A stretch of DNA of 64,000 bases from Flavobacteriales bacterium (GCA_029238785.1 JAQWFN010000123.1:35416-99415); one strand, 5' to 3'; shown: positions 49,237-58,240, counted from the first letter of the stretch. The notes: generated by a model not told the origin, from the letters alone. A program made the numbers and translations.

Positions 49237-50544
49237 ATGGGAACATTTATCATACAAGGAGGAAAACAACTCAAAGGAGAAATCATACCACAAGGTGCTA
49301 AGAATGAGGCTTTGCAAATTATTTGCGCTGTTCTACTTACACCCGAGCCGGTAAAAATCAGCAACATCCCAAATATTGTTGATGTCAATAAACTTATTTC
49401 ATTACTGAAAGACCTTGGAGTTAAAGTTGAACAGCATGACGAGTTCACCTATACTTTTCAAGCCGATGAAGTCAATCTCGACTATCTAGACTCTCCAGAA
49501 TTCAAAAAGAAAGGATCCTCATTGAGAGGTTCGATTATGATTGTTGGTCCGCTACTCGCACGTTTTGGCAGAGGATACATTCCACAACCAGGAGGAGATA
49601 AAATTGGCCGAAGAAGACTTGATACTCACTTTACCGGCTTACAAAAACTTGGTGCCAATTTTGAGTATGATGCAAAGAATGCTTTTTATAAGGTACATTC
49701 TCCTCGTCTCCAAGGAGCAGATATGTTACTCGATGAAGCATCAGTAACAGGAACTGCCAACATCTTAATGGCCGCTGCTCTCGCCAAAGGCACCACCACT
49801 ATTTACAATGCAGCTTGTGAACCTTACCTTCAGCAGTTGAGCAAAATGATTAATCGAATGGGAGGAAAAGTCTCTGGCGTTGGCTCCAATCTGCTAACAA
49901 TTGAAGGTGTAGATGCGCTCGGAGGATGTGAACACCGCTGCTTGCCCGATATGATTGAGATTGGCAGTTTCATTGGGATGGCAGCCATGACGAAGAGCGA
50001 GATTACCATCAAGGACGTTCAACACAAAGAATTGGGAATCATTCCCGAAATATTCCGAAGACTAGGAATCAAGATTGAATTGCGAGGTGATGATTTATTC
50101 ATTCCCGCTCAAGACTCTTATGAAATTGAAAGCTTTATTGATGGGTCTATCCTTACAGTATCTGATGCTCCATGGCCTGGATTTACTCCTGACCTTCTTT
50201 CAATCGTTTTAGTCACGGCTACTCAAGCACGAGGCAGCGTTTTGATTCATCAAAAAATGTTTGAAAGCCGCTTGTTCTTTGTAGATAAGCTCATCGACAT
50301 GGGGGCCCAGATTATTTTGTGTGATCCGCACCGCGCTACCGTTATTGGTCTCGACCGAAAAACACCACTGAAGGGAGTTACAATGACCTCTCCAGATATT
50401 CGTGCGGGTGTTTCTTTGCTTATTGCTGCTTTATCTGCAGAAGGAACCAGCACCATCCACAATATCAGTCAGATCGACAGGGGCTATCAAAATATCGAGT
50501 CGCGATTGAAGGCCCTTGGTGCAGATATTCAGCGCATCGATTAA
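49237..50544 (+). CDS. murA: UDP-N-acetylglucosamine 1-carboxyvinyltransferase (MurA), Cys-to-Asp form
   Basis: 435 residues, normal length. It transfers enolpyruvate to UDP-GlcNAc, the first committed step of peptidoglycan synthesis. Conserved K22 and N23 are in PQGAKNEALQ. The catalytic loop, PGGCAIG in E. coli, reads PGGDKIGRRRLDTHF with D121 in place of the Cys that fosfomycin alkylates. The rest (SVTGTANILMAAALA, DMIEIGSFIGMAAM, PWPGFTPDLLSIVLV, IRAGVSLLIAALSAEGTS) is canonical. A177-base gap holding the tandem repeat precedes it; DUF4290 is likely co-transcribed. Confidence 0.97.
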   Translation: MGTFIIQGGKQLKGEIIPQGAKNEALQIICAVLLTPEPVKISNIPNIVDVNKLISLLKDLGVKVEQHDEFTYTFQADEVNLDYLDSPEFKKKGSSLRGSIMIVGPLLARFGRGYIPQPGGDKIGRRRLDTHFTGLQKLGANFEYDAKNAFYKVHSPRLQGADMLLDEASVTGTANILMAAALAKGTTTIYNAACEPYLQQLSKMINRMGGKVSGVGSNLLTIEGVDALGGCEHRCLPDMIEIGSFIGMAAMTKSEITIKDVQHKELGIIPEIFRRLGIKIELRGDDLFIPAQDSYEIESFIDGSILTVSDAPWPGFTPDLLSIVLVTATQARGSVLIHQKMFESRLFFVDKLIDMGAQIILCDPHRATVIGLDRKTPLKGVTMTSPDIRAGVSLLIAALSAEGTSTIHNISQIDRGYQNIESRLKALGADIQRID

Positions 50545-50557
50545 TGTTTTTTCATTC

Positions 50558-50608
50558 TTGCTTGCATTCCAATAGATCGTGGAACGGTCTTTGGTGCACT
50601 GCAAGCAA
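50558..50608 (+). repeat. Inverted repeat between murA and the TlpA-like gene
   Basis: TTGCTTGCA (50558-50566) and TGCAAGCAA (50600-50608) are exact reverse complements, 33 bases apart. A smaller imperfect inverted repeat (GATCGT, ACGGTC) lies inside. The TTTG at 50590-50593, the likely -33 box, is in the loop. It could be a terminator of murA or an operator. Confidence 0.45.
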
Positions 50609-50621
50609 ATAATTACCTTTA
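50590..50621 (+). promoter_or_regulatory. Promoter of the TlpA-like gene
   Basis: TTTG (50590-50593), 20 bases, TACCTTTA (50614-50621; 7 of 8). Transcript start predicted near 50625, a leader of about 17 bases. Confidence 0.45.
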
Positions 50622-50641
50622 GATTCCATTATTCAGACGAC

Positions 50642-51211
50642 ATGAAAAACATCAAAATAATGCTCTTTGGAGCAAGTCTTGCAGCATTTGGCTTCGGCTT
50701 CATGCAATCAAACGAGCCTAGTGTAGCTAAATCGGTTTATGAAGCTCCAGTGAAAATTGGAACTGCAATTGGAGATCAAGCTCCTGAGATTTCAATGAAT
50801 GGAATTGATGGAAAAAAAATTGACCTTTCAAGCCTTCGTGGCAAACTCGTTCTCATCGATTTCTGGGCTTCATGGTGCGGACCTTGCCGTCGTGAAAACC
50901 CAAACGTGGTTCGCGCATATCAGAAATACCAAAAATCAAAGTTCAAAACAGCTGAAGGTTTTGACGTTTTCTCCGTTTCTCTAGACAGCAATGCTGAAAG
51001 CTGGAAAAAAGCCATTCAACAAGATCGTTTGAGCTGGTCTAACCATGTTTCAGACTTAAAAGGTTGGAAAAACGAAGCTGCTGCCATTTACGGTGTTAGT
51101 TCGATTCCAATGAGCTTTTTGGTAGATGAAAACGGAATTATCGTTGCAAAAAATTTGAGAGGCATGGAGTTGCACGTGCAAATAGACCAGCACGTAGCAA
51201 AGCTGAGATAG
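50642..51211 (+). CDS. TlpA-like thiol-disulfide oxidoreductase
   Basis: 189 residues from the ATG at 50642; the longer frame starts with a GTG inside the promoter. N-terminal hydrophobic segment (about 5-20) acts as signal peptide or anchor. The thioredoxin fold starts near GDQAPEISMNG and has the active site WASWCGPCRRENP and the cis-Pro loop VSSIPMSFLVDENG, both typical of the AhpC/TSA-Redoxin TlpA group. Likely reduces disulfides outside the cytoplasmic membrane, for example in cytochrome c maturation or envelope redox stress; the target cannot be read from sequence. Confidence 0.9.
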   Translation: MKNIKIMLFGASLAAFGFGFMQSNEPSVAKSVYEAPVKIGTAIGDQAPEISMNGIDGKKIDLSSLRGKLVLIDFWASWCGPCRRENPNVVRAYQKYQKSKFKTAEGFDVFSVSLDSNAESWKKAIQQDRLSWSNHVSDLKGWKNEAAAIYGVSSIPMSFLVDENGIIVAKNLRGMELHVQIDQHVAKLR

Positions 51212-51417
51212 ATCATTTTTAGAGCTTAGAAATAACATCATTGACTAAAAAGAGACTGACTTTCGTTGGTCTTTTTTTATGCCTAGATGTCAGCACGAAG
51301 CGCAGTTGCAGCAGCAATACGACACATTTTCGTTCAAAACTTATTAATTCTGCCACCCTGACACGCTTAAATTATTTGGCAAAACTTTTGACCTTTGCCC
51401 CGCAAGAAGAAAAGATC

Positions 51418-51984
51418 ATGAACAAAGACGAGCAAATGCACGAAGAAGCTGAAATGAATAACAGCGCCGATCAAGATACTGGTGCTGAAAATCATACAGA
51501 AGAAACAGTTGAGAATGCAAATGAGGCAATTACAGACCCAATGCAAGTACTTCAGCAAGAAGTTGCTGATTGGAAAGACAAATACACCCGTCTTTACGCT
51601 GAATTTGACAACTTCAGAAAGCGCAACGCCAAAGAACGCCTTGATCTCATGAAGAGCGCGGGAAAAGACATCATTCAAGATATGTTACCCCTTATTGACG
51701 ATTTCGAAAGAGCAGAGAAAGCCAATGCCGAATCTGAGGACATCAAGGCCATCAAAGAAGGCTATGCCCTTATTCAAGCCAAGCTTATTCGCACCTTGGA
51801 GGCGAAAGGATTAAAGCCAATGGACAGCATGGGGAAAAGTTTTGATGTTGAATACCACGAAGCAATCACCAACATACCGGCTCCCAGTAAAAAGGAGGTG
51901 GGTAAAGTTCTTGACGTGGTTGAAAAAGGCTATTTCTTAAACGATAACATTCTCCGTTACGCGAAAGTAGTCGTTGGACAATAA
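51418..51984 (+). CDS. grpE: Nucleotide exchange factor GrpE
   Basis: 188 residues from the ATG at 51418; an upstream in-frame start at 51241 would add 59 residues unlike GrpE and cover the promoter region. Acidic N-terminus, long coiled coil ([20 protein letters not shown]), [20 protein letters not shown], then the beta-wing with [13 protein letters not shown] [19 protein letters not shown]. Drives ADP release from DnaK. Seven bases before dnaJ; dnaK is not in the window. A GACCTTTG -7-like box lies at 51390-51397. Confidence 0.94.
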   Translation: MNKDEQMHEEAEMNNSADQDTGAENHTEETVENANEAITDPMQVLQQEVADWKDKYTRLYAEFDNFRKRNAKERLDLMKSAGKDIIQDMLPLIDDFERAEKANAESEDIKAIKEGYALIQAKLIRTLEAKGLKPMDSMGKSFDVEYHEAITNIPAPSKKEVGKVLDVVEKGYFLNDNILRYAKVVVGQ

Positions 51985-51991
51985 GCGAATT

Positions 51992-53107
51992 ATGGCTAAA
52001 AGAGATTATTACGAAGTATTGGGCATTTCTAAAGGTGCCAGTGAAGCCGAAATAAAGAAGGCATATCGCAAATTGGCGCTCAAGTACCACCCTGACAAGA
52101 ATCCTGATGATGCTTCCGCAGAGGAAAAATTCAAAGAGGCGGCAGAGGCTTACGAGGTATTGAGCAATGCCGAGAAAAAGCAACGCTACGACCAATTTGG
52201 TCATGACGGAATGCGCGGAGGTCAAGGTTTTGGCGGCGGCGGGATGAACATGGACGATATTTTCTCTCAATTTGGCGACATCTTCGGTGGAGCTTTTGGC
52301 GGAGGATTTGGAGGTGGCGGTGGAGCTCGAAGAAGCACCCGCATCAAAGGTTCAAACCTTCGCATCAAGGTGAAACTTACACTTGAAGAAATTGCCAATG
52401 GTGCAGTCAAAAAAGTGAAGGTATTTAAACTGGTTCAGGCAGAAGGGGTTGAGTACTCTAGCTGCGGAACTTGCGGAGGAGCTGGTCAGGTTCGAAGAGT
52501 AACAAATACCATTCTCGGTCAGATGCAAACCACATCTACCTGCCCCACCTGCCATGGGGCCGGAAAATCAGTCAAAAGCAAACCAAAAGATGCCGACGAA
52601 AACGGCCTAAAGCGCGAAGAGGAAGTGATTTCTATTGACATCCCTGCAGGTGTTGAAGAAGGCATGCAATTGAACATGAGCGGAAAAGGTAACGCGGGTC
52701 CTTTTGGCGGTGTACCTGGCGACTTATTGGTGGTTATTGAAGAAGTGGAGCACGACGAGCTCAAACGAAATGGTAAAAACCTGCATTATGAGTTGTACCT
52801 CAACTTCGTGGATGTAGCTCTGGGTTGCTCAGCGGAAATACCTTTGGTTAGTGGGAAAGCGAAAATCAAAGTGGAGGCTGGCACACAAAGCGGTAAAATT
52901 GTTCGACTCAGAGGTAAGGGTTTACCTGCTGTTCAATCTTACGGGCATGGAGATTTGTTGGTGAACATCAATGTTTGGACACCGCAAAACTTGAGTTCTG
53001 AAGAGAAGGCAATTTTGGAGAAACTCAAAGATTCTGATAACTTCAAACCGCAGCCTACGCATAGAGACAAAGGATTCTTTCAACGAGTGAAGGAAATGTT
53101 CTCTTAA
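51992..53107 (+). CDS. dnaJ: Chaperone DnaJ with reduced zinc finger
   Basis: 371 residues from the ATG at 51992 ([15 protein letters not shown]). J domain 1-70 with HPD at 33-35; Gly/Phe region about 75-115; zinc-finger region with only two CXXCXGXG motifs, CGTCGGAG at C158 and CPTCHGAG at C184; then the substrate-binding beta domains ([39 protein letters not shown]). Canonical DnaJ has four such motifs; the remaining pair and the linking [15 protein letters not shown] correspond to motifs 2 and 3, so zinc centre 2 is kept and centre 1 is lost. Co-chaperone of DnaK. Confidence 0.95.
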   Translation: MAKRDYYEVLGISKGASEAEIKKAYRKLALKYHPDKNPDDASAEEKFKEAAEAYEVLSNAEKKQRYDQFGHDGMRGGQGFGGGGMNMDDIFSQFGDIFGGAFGGGFGGGGGARRSTRIKGSNLRIKVKLTLEEIANGAVKKVKVFKLVQAEGVEYSSCGTCGGAGQVRRVTNTILGQMQTTSTCPTCHGAGKSVKSKPKDADENGLKREEEVISIDIPAGVEEGMQLNMSGKGNAGPFGGVPGDLLVVIEEVEHDELKRNGKNLHYELYLNFVDVALGCSAEIPLVSGKAKIKVEAGTQSGKIVRLRGKGLPAVQSYGHGDLLVNINVWTPQNLSSEEKAILEKLKDSDNFKPQPTHRDKGFFQRVKEMFS

Positions 53108-53130
53108 TAATTGAATAGAGTCAATAAGTT

Positions 53131-53170
53131 CAACAATCCTTTTCCTTTTTTGGGGGAGGATTGTTTAGTT
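53131..53170 (+). terminator. Terminator after grpE-dnaJ
   Basis: AACAATCCTTTTCC and GGGGGAGGATTGTT form about 12 pairs including G-T wobbles, with a T-rich loop, followed by TTTAGTTTTA. It lies 25 bases past the dnaJ stop. Confidence 0.6.
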
Positions 53171-53189
53171 TTACGCTGAACTGAAGCAC

Positions 53190-54119
53190 ATGAACGCACT
53201 AGAAGCTAATCACATCACCAAAACATACGCCAATCACATCGCCCTAGATGATGTCAGTATTACCGTTCCAGAAGGCGCTGTATTTGGCTTACTTGGTCCG
53301 AACGGCGCAGGTAAAACCTCCCTGATTCGCATCATCAACCAAATCACTGGCCCGGATAGCGGCGAAATCAAACTCTTCGGGGAAAAACTTCAAGCCAAGC
53401 ACATCAGTACCATTGGCTATTTGCCTGAGGAGCGAGGATTGTACAAAAAGATGAAGGTTGGAGAACAGGCACTTTACCTAGCTCAGCTTAAGGGGATGTC
53501 CAAAAGGGAGGCGAAAGCAAAATTAGACGAGTGGTTCGAACGCTTCGAAATTAGTGCGTGGTGGAATAAAAAAGTAGAAGAACTATCTAAGGGGATGGCT
53601 CAAAAAATTCAATTTGTTACCACTGTATTGCACGAGCCCAAATTGCTCATTCTAGATGAACCGTTCAGCGGGTTTGACCCCATCAATGTTGAGCTCATCA
53701 GAAGTGAATTAATGCGCTTGAGAGATCAAGGAGCAAGCATCATTCTATCGACACACAACATGGGTAGTGTAGAAGAAATTTGCGATCATATAGCGCTCAT
53801 CAACAAATCGAAAAAAGTACTTGAAGGTGGTGTTTCTGAGATTCGAGAAGCTCATGCTCGTCAAGAATACGAAATTAGATACAAAGGCACTGCCATAGCC
53901 TTTGCGAATGCCTTGTGGACCAACTTTGAATTGCTTTCTCAAGGACAAGAAAAAGAGAGCCAAAGTGCTGTTGTAAGGCTTGGAGACAAGATGAAGCTCA
54001 ACGATTTGCTTCGTGCAGTGGTAGATCATGTTGAATTGCTCGATGTGAACCGAAAACTGCCTTCAATGAACGATATTTTCATCCAAACAGTTACCCAAAA
54101 CGAAGTAGGACATGAGTAA
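53190..54119 (+). CDS. ABC transporter ATP-binding protein (NatA/ABC-2 type)
   Basis: 309 residues. Walker A GLLGPNGAGKTSL, Q loop near YLPEERGLYKKM, signature LSKGMAQK, Walker B LLILDEPFSGFDP and switch His in ILSTHNM. The C-terminal about 80 residues form a DUF4162-like extension common in drug and Na+ exporters of the ABC-2 class. The last eight bases overlap the permease gene, so both are made together. Substrate not known. Confidence 0.93.
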   Translation: MNALEANHITKTYANHIALDDVSITVPEGAVFGLLGPNGAGKTSLIRIINQITGPDSGEIKLFGEKLQAKHISTIGYLPEERGLYKKMKVGEQALYLAQLKGMSKREAKAKLDEWFERFEISAWWNKKVEELSKGMAQKIQFVTTVLHEPKLLILDEPFSGFDPINVELIRSELMRLRDQGASIILSTHNMGSVEEICDHIALINKSKKVLEGGVSEIREAHARQEYEIRYKGTAIAFANALWTNFELLSQGQEKESQSAVVRLGDKMKLNDLLRAVVDHVELLDVNRKLPSMNDIFIQTVTQNEVGHE

Positions 54120-55458
54120 AATCGGATTAGTCATAGGAAGAGAATACAGCAGCCGAGTTCGAAAGAAGTCATTTATTATCATGACCATTCTTGGTCCGCT
54201 CTTATTTGCGGGTATTATTGCTGCTGCCATTTGGGTATCTGTAGCAGATAATTCCGAGCATGAAGTTTTGGTAGTTGATTACGCGGGAATGTTGAGCTAT
54301 GTTAATCCTGAAAGCGGAAGAATTGAGCCCAGTTATCCAGAGATTTTTAAAGGAGATGAGAACTTGTTCTTTCACTTTACAGACAAGCTTCCTAGCGACA
54401 GTGCTTTCATCAACAGCCCTTACACCCTTATGTTGGAGTTTGACGATTCTATCTTAGCTGCTAAGAAAGCCCACTTGTATTACAAAGACCTCCCTTCTGC
54501 CCAGGTGAGCATGAGAATTACCGGTGCGCTGGAAAATGGTATCGAACGCGTTAAGGTTAGGGAAAACGATCAAATCGACTACAGTACTTATAAAAGATTA
54601 AAGACCAGTCTTTCCCTGGCAAAATTCGACATCAACAATAAGGAAGACGCCTCAATGGATCAGGAAAAGGGCATTGTTGGAATGATGCTCGCCGTTATCA
54701 TTTTCTTTTTCATCTTCCTTTATGGTTCGCAAGTAATGCGCGGTGTAATCGAAGAAAAATCAAACCGAATTGTAGAAGTTATTGTGAGTTCGATAAAGCC
54801 TTTTCAGTTGATGATGGGTAAGATTATCGGTATTGGATTGGTAGGCTTGACCCAATTTTTAATCTGGATTTTGTTTTCTATCCTCATCTTCACTGCTGCC
54901 GGAATGATCTTTGAAAGTGGTGGTTTTGATAGCGTTGCTGCTGTCGACGGATTGCGTTCTGGCGGACAAACGCCCATTGACTTTGAAACTTTCTTACAAC
55001 AACAAGACGGTTTCAGTCTTTTGGTTTCTATCAATTGGCCGCTCATCTTATTTATGTTTTTCATCTATTTTATTGGAGGCTACCTTTTGTATGGCTCTTT
55101 GTTTGCGAGTATTGGAGCAGCAGTGGATAGTGAAACCGACACGCAACAGTTCTTAATGCCTGTGATGTTGCCATTATTCTTCTCTTACTTTGTAGCCATC
55201 ATGAGCGTTAGTAATCCAGAAGGTTTTGCTGCAAAACTCTTCAGTTTCATTCCCCTCTCTTCGCCAATAATAATGATGATTCGCACGCCACTAAACAGCA
55301 CAAGCGTTTGGGAATTATTGATTTCCGTGGCCATACTATTTGCTACCGCCGTCTTCTTTGTTTGGTTGGCTGGAAGAATTTACAGAACTGGAATTTTGAT
55401 GTACGGAAAGAAACCATCTTACCGCGAAATCTGGAAATGGATCAAATTTAATTCATGA
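54112..55458 (+). CDS. ABC-2 type permease (NatB-like)
   Basis: 448 residues. First membrane helix about 20-42, a large extracytoplasmic domain about 45-190, then about five to six helices from about 188 to the end (GMMLAVIIFFFIFLYGSQVM, IGIGLVGLTQFLIWILFSIL, LLISVAILFATAVFFVWLAG). The motif EEKSNRIVEVIVSSIKPFQL after the second helix is typical of NatB-like permeases. Overlaps the ATPase gene by eight bases and the phosphatase gene by four. Confidence 0.92.
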   Translation: MSKIGLVIGREYSSRVRKKSFIIMTILGPLLFAGIIAAAIWVSVADNSEHEVLVVDYAGMLSYVNPESGRIEPSYPEIFKGDENLFFHFTDKLPSDSAFINSPYTLMLEFDDSILAAKKAHLYYKDLPSAQVSMRITGALENGIERVKVRENDQIDYSTYKRLKTSLSLAKFDINNKEDASMDQEKGIVGMMLAVIIFFFIFLYGSQVMRGVIEEKSNRIVEVIVSSIKPFQLMMGKIIGIGLVGLTQFLIWILFSILIFTAAGMIFESGGFDSVAAVDGLRSGGQTPIDFETFLQQQDGFSLLVSINWPLILFMFFIYFIGGYLLYGSLFASIGAAVDSETDTQQFLMPVMLPLFFSYFVAIMSVSNPEGFAAKLFSFIPLSSPIIMMIRTPLNSTSVWELLISVAILFATAVFFVWLAGRIYRTGILMYGKKPSYREIWKWIKFNS

Positions 55459-56390
55459 GTAAACGCATCGCCGTAATCGACTGTGGAACCAATACCTTCA
55501 ACTTGCTCATTGCAGATCTGGAAGAAGGAAATTGGAAAACTGTTTTCAACACCAAACAAGCCGTAAAGCTTGGTCAGGGTGGTTTTTCAAAAGAAGGAAT
55601 CAGAAAAGAACGCTATCTCGTGGGGATGGACGCTTTGAAATCTCATCGAGAAACCATTTTGAACTATCAGGTTGACGACACCTTTGCCTTTGCCACCTCT
55701 GCTCTTCGGGAGGCGGGGAATGGACAGCGTTTCGTTAAAGAAGCCGCTGAGCGTTTTGGAATTCATATCAAACTCATTGATGGCGATCGGGAGGCGGCCC
55801 TTATTATGAAAGGCGTTCGACAGAGCTTAGACTTAAAGGGAGAAACTGCCCTGATTATGGACATTGGTGGTGGTAGTACCGAATTCATTATTGCCAATGA
55901 CACGCAGCTCTTCTGGAAGGAAAGTTTTCCGCTTGGCGTAAGTCGTTTATACGAGCAACTTCAGCCACAAGACCCTATTGAAGAGGAAGAAGTACTCAGC
56001 TTGAAAAAACATTTGAGTGAGGTGCTTCTTACTCTAGATCAAGCTGTAAAAGAACATTCTCCTGTTTTCTTACTTGGCAGTTCTGGTTCTTTTGACTCGA
56101 TTGTTGACATGGCCTACTTCAAATGGGGAGGAGAGCGAAACCCGCTCTCGAACCCTGTGAGCATGGACCACTTCAACAGCCTTTTTGACGAGCTCATTGG
56201 AAGTACAAAAAACGAACGTTTGTTAGTTCCAGGACTTCAACCAATACGCGCTGATTTCATGGTAATTGCCCTGATCATGATTAAATTTACCCTCGAGAGA
56301 TATAACTTGAACCGCATTCACCAATCAAACTACGCCTTAAAAGAAGGTGTTTTATTTGAACTGGCTCAAAAAGCCGCCGAAACGGAATAA
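55455..56390 (+). CDS. ppx: Ppx/GppA family phosphatase
   Basis: 311 residues, the short form of the family: an actin-like ATPase fold with IDCGTNTFNLLIADL (phosphate-1 motif), YHFATS-like FAFATSALREAGN, the phosphate-2 motif LIMDIGGGSTEFII and LGSSGSFDSI. Acts on inorganic polyphosphate and/or the pppGpp gamma phosphate; the two cannot be told apart from sequence. Its ATG overlaps the permease stop (ATGA), so it is translationally coupled to the exporter. Confidence 0.9.
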   Translation: MSKRIAVIDCGTNTFNLLIADLEEGNWKTVFNTKQAVKLGQGGFSKEGIRKERYLVGMDALKSHRETILNYQVDDTFAFATSALREAGNGQRFVKEAAERFGIHIKLIDGDREAALIMKGVRQSLDLKGETALIMDIGGGSTEFIIANDTQLFWKESFPLGVSRLYEQLQPQDPIEEEEVLSLKKHLSEVLLTLDQAVKEHSPVFLLGSSGSFDSIVDMAYFKWGGERNPLSNPVSMDHFNSLFDELIGSTKNERLLVPGLQPIRADFMVIALIMIKFTLERYNLNRIHQSNYALKEGVLFELAQKAAETE

Positions 56391-56401
56391 AACTTGATAG
56401 C

Positions 56402-57592
56402 ATGTCGAAAAAGAAATCAATGCCACAGATCTTAATAATTGACGATGAAGCCGCAATCCGCAGCACATTAAAAGAAATTTTAGAATATGAAGATTATCAA
56501 GTAGACGAAGCTGAAGATGGGGCGAGTGGACTTAAAAAAGCCATGGACCAGCCTTACGACATCATCTTTTGCGACATCAAGATGCCAAAAATGGATGGTT
56601 TGGAAGTGCTTGAGAAACTCAAACTCGCGGAAGTAGACTCCCCTATCGTAATGATCTCTGGTCATGGCACCGTTGAAACTGCGGTAGAAGCCCTGAAGAA
56701 AGGTGCTTATGACTTCATCGAGAAACCTTTAGACTTGAACCGTATATTGGTTACCCTCAGAAATGCCACCGATCAAAATGCGCTTGTTGAGGAGACAAAA
56801 GTTCTTAAACGCAAGATCAACAAGGTTTTGGGGTCGAACATTATTGGTGAGTCGCCAGCTATTCTTGAAATTAAAGCGCTGATCGACACCGTGGCTCCGA
56901 CAGAAGCCCGAGTTTTGATTACAGGTGGTAATGGTTCTGGAAAAGAGTTAGTTGCTCGACAACTTCATGAAAAAAGCGAACGTGCCAAAATGCCTTTTGT
57001 GGAAGTCAATTGTGCTGCTATCCCTTCTGAGTTGATCGAAAGCGAATTGTTTGGTCATGAAAAGGGGGCTTTCACAAGTGCCATTAAACAGCGTAAAGGA
57101 AAATTTGAACAAGCTGATGGCGGCACCCTTTTCTTAGATGAGATTGGCGATATGAGCTCATCTGCTCAGGCAAAAGTACTTCGTGCATTGCAAGAAAACC
57201 GCATATCTCGTGTTGGTGGAGACAAAGACATTAAGGTGAATGTTCGAATTTTTGCTGCTACCAACAAAGACCTGCGCAAAGAGATTGAAAATGGTCATTT
57301 CCGAGAAGACCTTTACCACCGATTGAGCGTTATCCCCATCCATGTGCCCTCATTAAAAGACAGAATCGAAGACATTGAGCTTCTTGCTCATCACTTCATC
57401 AACATGATTTGTGAGGAATATGGATCGCCAATTAAAGAAATCGAGGCTGGAGCGATCAAAGAACTTCAGAAGGGTCAGTGGACTGGAAACATTCGTGAAT
57501 TAAGGAATGTAATTGAACGACTGATCATTCTTTGCCCGTCAAAAATCAGCGCCGCAGATGTTCAGAAATACGCCCACCTGAACATCGCTTAA
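56402..57592 (+). CDS. NtrC-like response regulator with altered sigma-54 loop and no HTH
   Basis: 396 residues. Receiver domain 8-125 with D14/D15 acidic pocket, phosphoacceptor D58 (FCDIKMPKMDG) and K108 region (FIEKPLD). AAA+ domain about 140-375 with Walker A ITGGNGSGKELVAR, Walker B GGTLFLDEIG and R-fingers in the usual place. The loop that contacts sigma-54, GAFTGA in activators, is GAFTSA (222-227). The chain ends about 12 residues after KISAADVQ, so no Fis-type DNA-binding domain is present. Eleven bases after ppx; likely same operon. It may act on targets other than sigma-54 promoters. No partner kinase is nearby. Confidence 0.9.
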   Translation: MSKKKSMPQILIIDDEAAIRSTLKEILEYEDYQVDEAEDGASGLKKAMDQPYDIIFCDIKMPKMDGLEVLEKLKLAEVDSPIVMISGHGTVETAVEALKKGAYDFIEKPLDLNRILVTLRNATDQNALVEETKVLKRKINKVLGSNIIGESPAILEIKALIDTVAPTEARVLITGGNGSGKELVARQLHEKSERAKMPFVEVNCAAIPSELIESELFGHEKGAFTSAIKQRKGKFEQADGGTLFLDEIGDMSSSAQAKVLRALQENRISRVGGDKDIKVNVRIFAATNKDLRKEIENGHFREDLYHRLSVIPIHVPSLKDRIEDIELLAHHFINMICEEYGSPIKEIEAGAIKELQKGQWTGNIRELRNVIERLIILCPSKISAADVQKYAHLNIA

Positions 57593-57711
57593 GTTCCCAC
57601 AAAAAAAATTGATGTTTTTTTGAAACCTTTTTTGAAAAAAGGCAACCGTGCGTAAAAACCATCGTCTTCTTAGTGAGACGAAGTTCTTATTACGATTTAA
57701 AAACATCGATT

Positions 57712-58131
57712 ATGGAAAATATTTTTAACAACTCAGACGGAGGCATAGGCATCTACTTCTTAGTGTTCCTATTCTTACTTATTGGCGCTGTTGCTAAATG
57801 GCGTTTGTTTGTAAAGTGCAATCAACCAGGATTGGCGTCTATTGTTCCAATTTGGGATTTGGTTGTGACCATGAGCATTGTTGGAAGACCGAAGTGGCAT
57901 GCTTGGTTTTTCGTTATTCCAGTGTTCAACATCTTCTTCGCTTTTAAAGTCCTTATTGAACTCGCGCAGAGCTTTGGTAAAACCAGTGTGGTAGATTATA
58001 TCCTCGTGGTTGTACTCAATATTTTGTACGTTTTCAACATGGCATTAGCCTACAATGAGATCTATCACGGACCAGTATATGGTCAAAGTGTCAATCAAAT
58101 TAAAGCTAGAGCATCTCAGTTTGCTCACTAA
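57712..58131 (+). CDS. DUF5684 family small membrane protein
   Basis: 139 residues from the ATG at 57712 (MENIFNNSDGGIG); an in-frame start at 57673 is less likely. About four membrane segments. The pattern WRLFVKCNQPGLASIVPIWD, GRPKWHAWFFVIPVFNIFFA and LAQSFGKTSVVDYIL fits DUF5684, a domain also found fused to signal peptidase I in Bacteroidota. No catalytic Ser/Lys pair is present here. Function unknown. The 119-base gap upstream holds no clear terminator. Confidence 0.8.
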   Translation: MENIFNNSDGGIGIYFLVFLFLLIGAVAKWRLFVKCNQPGLASIVPIWDLVVTMSIVGRPKWHAWFFVIPVFNIFFAFKVLIELAQSFGKTSVVDYILVVVLNILYVFNMALAYNEIYHGPVYGQSVNQIKARASQFAH

Positions 58132-58203
58132 AACCAAAACTATACTATTTCCTTGTGGTATTAATCGCAGATCCTTAACCTGCTTCTAATTACCTATTGC
58201 TTG

Positions 58204-58240
58204 AAAATGCGCTTAGCTGATGAAGTTAAGCGCATTTTTT
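58204..58240. terminator. Bidirectional terminator overlapping the 3' end of alaS
   Basis: Arms AAAATGCGCTTA (58204-58215) and TAAGCGCATTTT (58227-58238) pair perfectly, with TTTTTT on the plus strand for the DUF5684 gene. On the minus strand the right arm and loop encode the last residues of alaS and the left arm contains its TAA stop codon. Confidence 0.85.

Noticed and set aside
57626..57642. Palindrome CCTTTTTTGAAAAAAGG after the response regulator gene
   Set aside because: The stem is almost all A-T with a tiny loop and no following T run, so it is not a convincing terminator.
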